Assembly (NCBI RefSeq): GCF_022601975.1
Contig: NZ_JAKVIR010000011.1
Span: 1 to 64,000, forward strand
Reading direction: 5' to 3'
Length of the DNA stretch: 64,000 nucleotides
Source of the DNA: Pontibacter sp. E15-1
Lineage (GTDB): Bacteria > Bacteroidota > Bacteroidia > Cytophagales > Hymenobacteraceae
The position numbers were made by a program, and so were the translations under genes. Of the stretch, positions 18,204 through 26,000 are shown piece by piece. Positions within the stretch are counted from its first letter, which is position 1. The number at the start of each line of letters is the position of its first letter. The notes below the pieces were generated by a model. That model was not told where the DNA came from. It made no database searches and worked only from the letters and a program-made list of their open reading frames with translations.

Positions 18204-18403
18204 TTTTTTCCTCCTGGATTATGCGGCCATCGGTATGGCCGGGCGTGTTATACACGCATCCTATTCCTCAAATTCCGATTTTTGATCAGGTGAACACAGG
18301 TCAATGCGGGGAATTATCCCGGCAAATGACCGATTCTATACGGTGTGGCTTTTAAAGTAATACCGATATCAAATAGATTCTGCGCATATGGAAGTGCAAA
18401 ATA

Positions 18404-18759
18404 ACCCACCCCTACCCCTCCCAAGAGGGGAATTGCACTATTTGAAAGGCAAGGCTGTGTGCAATCATCAATTGATATTGGTATAAGTGGCGATATTGAT
18501 GGGCACAAAATAACACCTCTATCATATTGATCCGCACAGATACTGCTTTCTTTTAAATTAATCAATTTCACTCCTGCCAGTAGGCTTAGGTTATTAGGCT
18601 TAAAGATCATACCGGCCAGATGAAATTTAAAGGCACTACTATAGGCGTCGTTTCTCAATCTCAAAGAGCAAGAGTACTGCTATATATAAACCATACCCAC
18701 TAAGTAGGAAAGTCCTAGTATACTGAAAAATTCCCCTCTTGGGAGGGGCAGGGGTGGGT
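18404..18759. repeat. Inverted pair of REP-like repeats
   Basis: The 31-base unit containing CCCACCCCTACCCCTCCCAAG (18404-18434) recurs in reverse complement at 18729-18759 with one difference (CAGGGG in place of TAGGGG). The roughly 295 bases between them encode nothing convincing. A third copy of the unit, split by a mobile element, lies near 54155. The whole 356-base span could be a small non-autonomous element. Confidence 0.65.
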
Positions 18760-18870
18760 AAATCAGGAAGAAAGATTTATCCAGCTTTTGTAAATCGCAA
18801 CTTGGATTAACATAATATTTCAACTCAATACAGGTATAGATTCAAATTCGGAAGTCTTTCCAAGGCTTTA

Positions 18871-18878
18871 TATCTTTG
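18871..18878 (+). promoter_or_regulatory. -7 promoter element of the CxxC hypothetical gene
   Basis: TATCTTTG followed by GCA, matching TAnnTTTG, 22 bases before the ATG at 18901. Confidence 0.6.
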
Positions 18879-18900
18879 CAGCCATACCTGAAACCCGCTT

Positions 18901-19893
18901 ATGACCGACCTGACGCTGTACGACCCCTTCGAGAAGATGCAGTTTACTGACAAGCACTGCTTCCTGTGTGGCGCATCCATCACCCCCGAGCAACGCGCCC
19001 CGGTGTTTGCCGATTGGCTGCAACAGCGCTATTCCCTGCAACAGAAAGAGCTGTTGTTGCTTGACAAGAGCGTGACTACTTTTGGCGAGCTCACCATCCC
19101 CTGCTGCGACCATTGCCATACCCATTATCTGTTGCCGTTGGAGACAGAGATAGAAAGTGCCGCCGCCCAGGGCATAGAGGGCCTAAGGGCTCTCGACCAG
19201 CAGCGGCTTTTTCAGTGGATAGGAAAAATGTACTATGGCACACTGGTAACAGAGCTGATTAAGGAAATGAATCCGTTGATGCTGCCGCAGTACGCTGTGA
19301 GCGAGGACCCCAGAATGCTGGGCAGGTTCGGGTCCTTTTTTCAAGTGCTGCAGTCGTTGCGGGTCCCGATGATGTTCTCAGACTTTCTGCCGTGTTCCCT
19401 TTTTTTGCTGGATGTGCACCCGCTGGAAGACGAGCTGCCATTTGAGTATCAGGATGAGCTGACGACCATGGCCTTTAGTATCAAGCTGGGAAGCGTGGTG
19501 ATCGTATGCTCGCTGCTCGACAACGGGATCATACAGCAGGCGATGGGCAAATTATACCGCCTGACGCAGGGGCAGCAACTCCACCCTATTCAGGTAGCTG
19601 AGTTCAAGGCGAGGGTATTTTATGCCGCCTATATCTTTAACGTGGTGCCTGAGTATTTTATCCGCCCGCCAAAGCCAGACGACGATCACCTCGTGCTGGA
19701 CACGCTGATTGATGATATCCGGAACGAGATCTTCAACCCCTGGGACATGACAGCATATGCCCACATGCTAGAGGAAATGCTGAAGCCCTGGGGTATACGT
19801 GAGCAGGAAATCATGGCTACGCCGCAACAACCCCTGAGCTTTTTAACAACTGAAGCGCAAGGCTTCAGGCCTATCGTTCAGTTCAGAAAGTAA
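18901..19893 (+). CDS. Conserved hypothetical protein with N-terminal CxxC pairs
   Basis: A 330-residue soluble protein I do not recognise. Near the N terminus are two cysteine pairs, CFLCG at about residue 20 and CCDHCH at about residue 62, spaced like a split zinc ribbon or HNH-type zinc site. The remainder is predicted alpha/beta with hydrophobic patches but no clear transmembrane helix, and ends in QGFRPIVQFRK. It has its own promoter element and a strong terminator, so it is a single-gene unit. Confidence 0.7.
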   Translation: MTDLTLYDPFEKMQFTDKHCFLCGASITPEQRAPVFADWLQQRYSLQQKELLLLDKSVTTFGELTIPCCDHCHTHYLLPLETEIESAAAQGIEGLRALDQQRLFQWIGKMYYGTLVTELIKEMNPLMLPQYAVSEDPRMLGRFGSFFQVLQSLRVPMMFSDFLPCSLFLLDVHPLEDELPFEYQDELTTMAFSIKLGSVVIVCSLLDNGIIQQAMGKLYRLTQGQQLHPIQVAEFKARVFYAAYIFNVVPEYFIRPPKPDDDHLVLDTLIDDIRNEIFNPWDMTAYAHMLEEMLKPWGIREQEIMATPQQPLSFLTTEAQGFRPIVQFRK

Positions 19894-19900
19894 AGTATAA

Positions 19901-19943
19901 AAGCTGCAGGGGCACCGACAATCAATCGGTGCCCCTGCAGCTT
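19901..19943. terminator. Bidirectional terminator
   Basis: Perfect 18-base arms (AAGCTGCAGGGGCACCGA and complement) with a 7-base loop between convergent genes ending at 19893 and 19960. Confidence 0.8.
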
Positions 19944-19959
19944 CTCTGCTAAAGTCTGC

Positions 19960-20670
19960 CTATTCGATAATAAAACTAACGCTGACGTTGGTGGTGACCA
20001 CCACCTCCCCTGCTGCTATGGTGGGTCCGCCGGAAGCATCGTATGCCGCCGACTCCATCATGGCCATTTTATACATCGGCCTCGGCCCGCCTCCTCCATC
20101 GCTTTCCTGGATTGAGTATACACGACCAAGTTTGGATCCCAGCTCTGAGGTGAGCGCTACGGCTTTCTGCTTGGCATCTGCAACGGCGCGTTTTCTGGCC
20201 TCCGCCTTAAATTTCTCTACGTCGGCCACCTGGAAGTTTATACCGTTAATCTGGTTCACGCCCACTTCGTAAATGCCTGCCAGCACCTCATCAAACTTGT
20301 TTAGCTTCCTGATTTTGATCGTCATGGTTTTCTGGGCCAGGTATGCGCTTGGGTTTATCCGACCATACTCCGGGCCGCTATAAATGGGCTGTAACGTGAC
20401 GTAGGAGGTCTGGATGTCTCTGTCTTCAAGTCCTTGTTTTTTGAGGTAGCGGATAATGGCCGCTGCTTTCTTATCGGTTTGGGTGCGGGCAGCCTCAAGC
20501 GTGGGCTCTCTGGTTTCAACACCCAGGTTCACGATTACCTCAGTAGGCGGCACCCGTACCTCGCCGGTGCCTGTAACACTGACAAGCGGCGGCAGAGGCA
20601 GTTGCTGCGCCTGCGCCTGTACTGCCAAAAACATCAAAAAGAGGACAGTCAATAGTTTCGTTTTTTTCAT
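19960..20670 (-). CDS. SIMPL domain (DUF541) exported protein
   Basis: A 236-residue protein with a clear signal peptide (KLLTVLFLMFLAVQAQAQ) and the SIMPL/DUF541 domain: VSVTGTGEVRVPPTEVIVNLGVE near residue 30, RYLKKQGLEDRDIQTSYVTLQP near residue 95, and the C-terminal KRAVADAKQKAVALTSELG plus VVVTTNVSVSFIIE. The domain forms oligomeric periplasmic or outer-membrane assemblies in some bacteria; its function is poorly known. Confidence 0.9.
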   Translation of the reverse strand: MKKTKLLTVLFLMFLAVQAQAQQLPLPPLVSVTGTGEVRVPPTEVIVNLGVETREPTLEAARTQTDKKAAAIIRYLKKQGLEDRDIQTSYVTLQPIYSGPEYGRINPSAYLAQKTMTIKIRKLNKFDEVLAGIYEVGVNQINGINFQVADVEKFKAEARKRAVADAKQKAVALTSELGSKLGRVYSIQESDGGGGPRPMYKMAMMESAAYDASGGPTIAAGEVVVTTNVSVSFIIE

Positions 20671-20769
20671 ATGTCATGCGGTTTTAAATGGTTTCGGCAA
20701 ATTATAGGTTTGCGCTATATAGAACGACCAGAATCAAAACGTGTGCCAGGCCAAATATTGCCTGGCAAA

Positions 20770-20814
20770 TAATAAAAAAAGCCCCGGACACACTGTGCGT
20801 CCGGGACTTTTTTA
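20770..20814 (-). terminator. Rho-independent terminator
   Basis: Stem AAAAGCCCCGGACaC / GTcCGGGACTTTTT with a short loop, T-run on the minus strand. It ends the transcript of the two small genes at 20833-21515. Confidence 0.75.
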
Positions 20815-20832
20815 TATGGTAGTGCTGTTTTC

Positions 20833-21171
20833 TTATGCCTCCTCATACTCATCGTGGGCGGCTCTATACCGCGACAGAAGAATAGCGCCAACGGTTAAGG
20901 CTCCGGCAGTCAGAATCAGTTGTGTGGTGGTGAAGCGGCGCGTGGCCTTCAAAATAATATGCCCCACATCCTGCATCAGTTCAGGCAGTTTATCATGATT
21001 TCCCTGAAACACATGCAACGCAGATTCTACGGTTCTGGACATATCGTGTGGCTGAAACATGGCCATCACGCTGCCAGCCTGCGCACCCTTATTTTGCTGT
21101 GTGCCCTGCGAAGAACTATTGGTATTTTTGGATTTATCGTTGCTCTGGTTCTGAGATGTATTATTTTCCAT
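20833..21171 (-). CDS. Small hypothetical protein with C-terminal membrane helix
   Basis: About 112 residues: an Asn/Ser/Gln-rich, low-complexity N terminus (NTSQNQSNDKSKNTNSSSQG), a middle amphipathic part (MFQPHDMSRTVESALHVFQGN) and a hydrophobic helix near the C terminus (LILTAGALTVGAILLS) followed by RYRAAHDEYEEA. Not recognised. The frame extends to 21207, but the ATG at 21171 gives a more natural N terminus. Probably co-transcribed with the next small gene upstream. Confidence 0.6.
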   Translation of the reverse strand: MENNTSQNQSNDKSKNTNSSSQGTQQNKGAQAGSVMAMFQPHDMSRTVESALHVFQGNHDKLPELMQDVGHIILKATRRFTTTQLILTAGALTVGAILLSRYRAAHDEYEEA

Positions 21172-21236
21172 AGGTTGCTTATGTATGATGTTGCTGTTAA
21201 AATTCATTAGGGGTATACGGGAAGATGCGCAAAAGG

Positions 21237-21515
21237 CTACGCTTGCTGCGGTCGCCCCCCGAATTGCACGACGGCCTCCGTCATGCGCTGCTCCAGGCTG
21301 TCGAGATTCAGCATCATGCTTGCCGGAAACCCTACCTGTACGTCATCCAATATCAGGACTTCACTCTCCGGATTGTAATCGTATTTTCCGGACACGCCCT
21401 TTTCTTTGAAGCTGCCATTGTTCTGCTGTAGGTTTAGTCCAAGGCCCTGTAACTTGCCTTTCAACTGGTCGAAGGCCTCTGGATTGAGTCCTCCGTACTG
21501 TAATCTTCTTGCCAT
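21237..21515 (-). CDS. Small hypothetical protein
   Basis: A 92-residue soluble protein beginning MARRLQYGGLNPEAFDQLKG, with several short strands (KYDYNPESEVLILDDVQVGFP) and a C-terminal helix (SLEQRMTEAVVQFGG). No family recognised. Likely first gene of a two-gene unit with the membrane-helix protein at 20833. Confidence 0.55.
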   Translation of the reverse strand: MARRLQYGGLNPEAFDQLKGKLQGLGLNLQQNNGSFKEKGVSGKYDYNPESEVLILDDVQVGFPASMMLNLDSLEQRMTEAVVQFGGRPQQA

Positions 21516-21702
21516 GTCTTGGTTGAGGTTTGGTTGAATGAATAGGTATATAGTAACGGCACCTATACCTATAGGTTAGTGTACGCCGCTTTTCATTTTC
21601 TTAAGACACGCAAGCCAAAAAATTTCAGCCTGAGTATCAAGCGCATGCCGTTTGGCAGCCAATTTTATTGTGCCAACCGCTTGCAGGTAATCGGGCATGC
21701 AC

Positions 21703-21710
21703 TATATTTG
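21703..21710 (+). promoter_or_regulatory. -7 promoter element of tRNA-Glu
   Basis: TATATTTG matches TAnnTTTG, with a TTG at 21681 separated by 19 bases, the spacing expected for the Bacteroidota -33/-7 promoter. Confidence 0.65.
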
Positions 21711-21729
21711 CACCACAATTAGGCAGAAC

Positions 21730-21801
21730 GGCCCGTTCGTCTAGGGGTTAGGACGCCAGATTTTCATTCTGGTAACAGGGGTTCGATTCCCCTACGGGCT
21801 A
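21730..21801 (+). tRNA. tRNA-Glu (anticodon TTC)
   Basis: Cloverleaf: acceptor GGCCCGT pairs with ACGGGCT (one G-U), anticodon arm CCAGA-TTTTCAT-TCTGG gives anticodon TTC, and the T arm is GGGG-TTCGATT-CCCC. CCA is not encoded after the discriminator. The AT-rich defence region begins immediately downstream. Confidence 0.97.
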
Positions 21802-21806
21802 CAGGA

Positions 21807-21837
21807 AAGGCCTCCAGTTAACGCTGGAGGCCTTTTT
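21807..21837 (+). terminator. tRNA-Glu terminator
   Basis: Stem AAGGCCTCCAG / CTGGAGGCCTT followed by TTTT, six bases after the tRNA. Confidence 0.8.
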
Positions 21838-21838
21838 T

Positions 21839-22273
21839 ATGCTCTTCGGACACTATTCGGACGCTAAATACTAGAAGTATCATCTGGCTTGCATCAATAC
21901 TCTCAGCCAACTTCTGTATATTTTAAAAGTAATGGAAACAAAAGGAATGTTATCATAAAAGCTGTTTTAAAACTTATGCGGGAGAGAAAAGCAAATTCCG
22001 CAAAAATTGTTGAACGCTGTGGAAATAGTCTATATGGCTATAATCTTTATTCTTAAAATGGCTCTCAAATAGGTTTTGAAACAGCTTCCAAGACTAGCGA
22101 GGCATCTATTAAATCTTTAATAAGCTAGCCATGCCACTTTTTAGATAAGACTAAACTAAAGAGCTATAAGTTCAGCAATATCTATCTTTTAATATTTAGA
22201 ATAATCTTAGTATTTTGTGAATGGTTATTAGCTAATATCTCTTACTAAGAAAACAACTTAATTCTCTGTTCTA
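21839..22273. other. AT-rich intergenic stretch upstream of the GHKL gene
   Basis: About 435 bases, clearly richer in A and T than the backbone to the left, with no convincing reading frame. It marks the left edge of the accessory region and should contain the promoter of the gene at 22274. The best candidate is GTATTTTG near 22210, one base short of the consensus. Confidence 0.4.
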
Positions 22274-24703
22274 ATGCTCTTCAATTCTTCAATAAGTCCA
22301 CAGGCACTTTTCTTTAAATTATATCAAGCTGAAACGGAGCAAGATGTAGACGATATTATCAAAAAAGAAGCAGATGTTTTCCGCAACGAAAACTGGAGGC
22401 CTTTAGGAGGCAATCAAAGTAACTATGGTGTTATTGAGAATCAACAGTCCTCTCCAATTGCTGCTTTAGTTGAAAAGATCACAAACTCAATTGATGCTAC
22501 TCTAATGAAGACGTGCTATGAAGCAGGCATAGATCCAAAATCAGCGGAAGCACCTAAAACTGTTGAAGATGCTGTAAAACTATTTTTCCCTAATCAAAAG
22601 AGTTGGGACTTAAGTAAATTCCGAAGAGAGCAAGCAGAGAATATACAGATTTTAGCTGACGGTACGCCCAGGAACACCTCAGTTATTATTTATGACAATG
22701 GTGAAGGCCAGCATCCTGAGGATTTCGAATCTTCTTTTCTATCGCTACTTAGAGGTAATAAAAATGAGATTCATTTTGTACAGGGTAAATACAATATGGG
22801 TGGTAGTGGGGCTATTGTTTTCTCAGGTAAGCATGGCTACCAGCTTATTGCTTCTAAAAAATTTGATAAGAATGGAAAGTTTGGATTTACTCTAATTCGC
22901 GAACACCCACTAAGTGCACAAGAGGAAAAAGTTAAAAAGAATACTTGGTACGAATTCTTAGTAATTGACGGAAAGATTCCTTCATTTGAAATTGATGAGC
23001 TCGACCTTGGACTTAAAAACAGAAAGTTTAAAACAGGCACTGTTTTAAAGCTGTATTCTTACCAATTCCCTGCAGGTTATGCTGGTTTTGCTCAGGATCT
23101 TAATCAAAGTATAAATGAATACTTATTCGAACCAGCTTTACCTATTCTAACTGTTGACACCGAGAAGCGATACCCGAATAATAAGGTACTTGATTTAGAT
23201 CTTTATGGTCTGAAGCGAAGGTTAGAGAGCGACAGTAATAATTACATTGATCAGTACTTCTCTGAAGAATACCAGGATGAGTTGTTTGAGTCAATGAAAG
23301 TTACTTGCTATGTTTTCAAACCCAAGGTTAAAGACAAAGATGTAAAAAAGAGTAAAGAAATCATCCGAAATAGGTATTTCAAGAACAACATGTCTGTCTT
23401 GTTTTCTGTGAATGGGCAGGTTCATGGTCATTATTCTTCTGAATTTATCACACGTGCTCTTAAGTTTAATCTTTTAAAAGACTACCTTCTCATACATGTA
23501 GATTGTACAAACATGAAGTATAGCTTCCGTAAGGAACTATTCATGGCTTCTCGCGACCGCTTGAAACAAGGAGAAGAAGTAAGAAAGCTTCGTGATTACT
23601 TAGCTGCTAAACTTAGAAAGAGTAAACTTGAAGAAATTAATAAATACCGCAAAAGTTCTATTGGGTTAGAAAGTGAGGACACTACAGAGTTAGTAAAATC
23701 ATTTGCTAAAAATCTTCCAAAAAACAGCGACTTAATGAAGCTGCTAAGTCAAACATTAAAACTTGAAGAGCCAAAAAAGCCAGCTGAGAAAAAGCCAAAG
23801 AAGGAGAACAAACACCATCAAGAAGCCGAGCCTTTCTTACCACAACGATTCCCAAGCATGTTCAAATTAAAAGGCAAAAAAGGCGACGAAATTCCTACTG
23901 TTAAGGTCCCGCTGGACGGAGAAAAGACTATTCTCTTCGAAAGTGATGTAGAAGATCAATATTTTGACCGTACAGATGAGCCTGGTAACCTAAAGCTAGG
24001 ACTGCAAAATATCAAGCGAGACACACGTACAGGCGGTGATAAACCTGGTTCAGAGCGTGAGATAACTGAAGTACTTAACATTGTTAAGAGCAGCCCCAAT
24101 AAAGGTAATATTAAAATTACCCTCAATCCTACAAAGGAACTGAATGTTGGTGATGAACTGGAAGTAAAAGTTTCTTTAAATGGAGCAGGACCTGTCTTTG
24201 ATGAGCATATACTTGTAAAAATTAGTGCCCCTGAAGCACCTAAAGAGCAAGCTCCACAGAAACAGGAAGAAGAGATGGACTCTATTGGCTTACCAGAATT
24301 GAAGAAGGTACACGAAAACCAATGGGATGAATTGGAGGCACAAGGTATATCGATGGACTACAAAACTGTAATGTACCCTAGCGGAGAAGGTGATAAGCTT
24401 GATGTTATTTATATAAACATGGATAGCCACGTTTTTCAATCCTATCTTTCTAAAATAAAAAATATATCTGAAGACCAATTAATGGTTGCTGAGAAGCGGT
24501 ATTTGTCTTCAGTCTATTTTCATACATTGTTTCTTTACATGATTACAAAGAATAGGAACTACAAACTATCCTTAGAGCGTGAAGGTAGTGAGGAAGATAT
24601 TACTGTCGCAGATTACTTGAAAGATATATTTGACAGCTACTATTCAGATTTCCTACTAAATTTTGGTATGGAAGAGTTATTGAGCAGCTTAGATGAAAGT
24701 TAG
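22274..24703 (+). CDS. MORC-like GHKL ATPase of defence island
   Basis: An 809-residue protein with an N-terminal Hsp90/MutL/MORC-type ATPase. The N-box is ALVEKITNSIDA (residues about 64-75), the G1 box is DNGEG (141-145) and the glycine-rich lid is GKYNMGGSGA (171-180). Residues about 190-450 are the expected transducer-like region. A charged Lys/Glu linker (KKPAEKKPKKENK) near 510 is followed by a beta-rich, Ig-like stretch (about 560-680) and a helical C-terminal domain. Prokaryotic MORC-like ATPases are known from restriction-modification operons. It is convergent with the Ssp-like operon and shares its AT-rich composition, so I infer it works with that system, but the pairing is not proven. 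Confidence 0.8.
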   Translation: MLFNSSISPQALFFKLYQAETEQDVDDIIKKEADVFRNENWRPLGGNQSNYGVIENQQSSPIAALVEKITNSIDATLMKTCYEAGIDPKSAEAPKTVEDAVKLFFPNQKSWDLSKFRREQAENIQILADGTPRNTSVIIYDNGEGQHPEDFESSFLSLLRGNKNEIHFVQGKYNMGGSGAIVFSGKHGYQLIASKKFDKNGKFGFTLIREHPLSAQEEKVKKNTWYEFLVIDGKIPSFEIDELDLGLKNRKFKTGTVLKLYSYQFPAGYAGFAQDLNQSINEYLFEPALPILTVDTEKRYPNNKVLDLDLYGLKRRLESDSNNYIDQYFSEEYQDELFESMKVTCYVFKPKVKDKDVKKSKEIIRNRYFKNNMSVLFSVNGQVHGHYSSEFITRALKFNLLKDYLLIHVDCTNMKYSFRKELFMASRDRLKQGEEVRKLRDYLAAKLRKSKLEEINKYRKSSIGLESEDTTELVKSFAKNLPKNSDLMKLLSQTLKLEEPKKPAEKKPKKENKHHQEAEPFLPQRFPSMFKLKGKKGDEIPTVKVPLDGEKTILFESDVEDQYFDRTDEPGNLKLGLQNIKRDTRTGGDKPGSEREITEVLNIVKSSPNKGNIKITLNPTKELNVGDELEVKVSLNGAGPVFDEHILVKISAPEAPKEQAPQKQEEEMDSIGLPELKKVHENQWDELEAQGISMDYKTVMYPSGEGDKLDVIYINMDSHVFQSYLSKIKNISEDQLMVAEKRYLSSVYFHTLFLYMITKNRNYKLSLEREGSEEDITVADYLKDIFDSYYSDFLLNFGMEELLSSLDES

Positions 24704-24748
24704 TACCAGCTGTTATTAACTATAAAGAAGGGTACAACCCTCCTAACC

Positions 24749-24792
24749 ATTATCATTTCGTAGCCAACAAAAGTTGGCTACGAAATGATAAT
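24749..24792. terminator. Perfect bidirectional terminator between GHKL and receiver genes
   Basis: Two perfect 20-base arms (ATTATCATTTCGTAGCCAAC and complement) with an AAAA loop, lying between the convergent stops. The right arm overlaps the stop codon of the receiver gene. Confidence 0.85.
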
Positions 24793-25961
24793 TAATTAGT
24801 CTCCTCAGTAAAGTAATAATGAGCTTCATCAAATTCAGTTTCAGAAATTCCTCCTCTTAATATGTAAGAACTAAGTTTTCGGACTACATCATTTGTCAAC
24901 TCATCAATAAGTGAAATCTTATAGGTATAATTTTTTATGAAGTTTTCTGGCTTCATGCTGAATATCGTTTTATAATCGACAAAACCACCCTTGAACTGAG
25001 GTGTTTTTGTCAGAAATCTAAACCTCTCTCCAATAAACCCATTAGTAACATCATCAGTAATACTTGTACGCAAGGCTTTTCTACCCTTGTTTTCTCCACC
25101 ATCATTTTTCTTACTTAAGAAAGATTCCAGATGGCGCTTCTCAATCAGGTTGATTTTACCCAACAAGACTTCTTCTAAATTACCATGACCAATATTACAC
25201 CTCGGAGTCAATACTACTACTAATTCTGAAGTAGCTTTACTTTCAAATATATCTCCTGTCCAATAACTATATGCACTTGTTCTACGGTAATAATGCTCTA
25301 TTGCATGCACCTTGACTTCTTCAAAAGTCTTTGCAGTACTGATTTTAGTGGCCTTTAAATTCTCAAATACAGCCCGAAGAGCAAGTCTTTGAAAAACTTC
25401 TCTTGTTCTTTCAACTAGGTTTTCAGGATTAGTTGCCTTTATCGATTTGATAATGTCATCAATCTCACTCCCCTTGAACTGCTCTACAAAAGCTGAATGA
25501 ATTTCCTCCATTATTTTAGTCTCAAGCTCTCCACCATAACAGAAAATATTTAGAAAATTTGATTCAACCATAAGATGCAGTTGAGCGCAAATATTATTTG
25601 CAGACTCGTCGGACTTCTCCATTCTATACACAGTGCCTTTATCAGCTAAATCATCAAAATATTCTAAATTTCCACTATGAACGAAAATAGGAATTCTATT
25701 GGTTGTGAATTCATTATGAATAAACTCTGCAGCTTTGTAGGACTTTGCATCCGTTTCCTGCTTATTGTTGGACAAATCCATAATTATTGCTCTTACGGTT
25801 TTCCTATTTTCCCATTCATCCATGTATTCAGAATATTCTTTCGACTTTCTAAATACAACTAATTCATGTGAGTTGCCTAATCCCATATCCTCAAAAGCAA
25901 ATTGAAAGCTTTTAATGATTTTTTCATCATCTTCTAAAAGGACGATAGAATATTTTGTCAT
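24792..25961 (-). CDS. Receiver-domain (response regulator-like) protein of defence island
   Basis: A 389-residue protein. Residues 1-125 form a CheY-like receiver: acidic cluster LLEDDE (10-12), phospho-acceptor in IIMDLS (Asp62), switch residue in FVHSG (Ser96) and conserved lysine in YRMEKSD (Lys116). The C-terminal 260 residues are not a DNA-binding output domain I recognise; they are helical with VVVLTPRCNIGHGNLEE near 260. It starts 39 bases after the stop of the kinase gene, so it is probably its phosphorylation partner. The output domain may be an effector rather than a transcription factor; that is inference. Confidence 0.8.
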   Translation of the reverse strand: MTKYSIVLLEDDEKIIKSFQFAFEDMGLGNSHELVVFRKSKEYSEYMDEWENRKTVRAIIMDLSNNKQETDAKSYKAAEFIHNEFTTNRIPIFVHSGNLEYFDDLADKGTVYRMEKSDESANNICAQLHLMVESNFLNIFCYGGELETKIMEEIHSAFVEQFKGSEIDDIIKSIKATNPENLVERTREVFQRLALRAVFENLKATKISTAKTFEEVKVHAIEHYYRRTSAYSYWTGDIFESKATSELVVVLTPRCNIGHGNLEEVLLGKINLIEKRHLESFLSKKNDGGENKGRKALRTSITDDVTNGFIGERFRFLTKTPQFKGGFVDYKTIFSMKPENFIKNYTYKISLIDELTNDVVRKLSSYILRGGISETEFDEAHYYFTEETN

Positions 25962-26000
25962 GCCAATAATTTGAGTTAGCTACTTTGTTTCTATAATAAA

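Noticed and set aside
17689..18255. Open frames over rnpB on both strands
   Set aside because: They overlap the conserved RNase P RNA structure.
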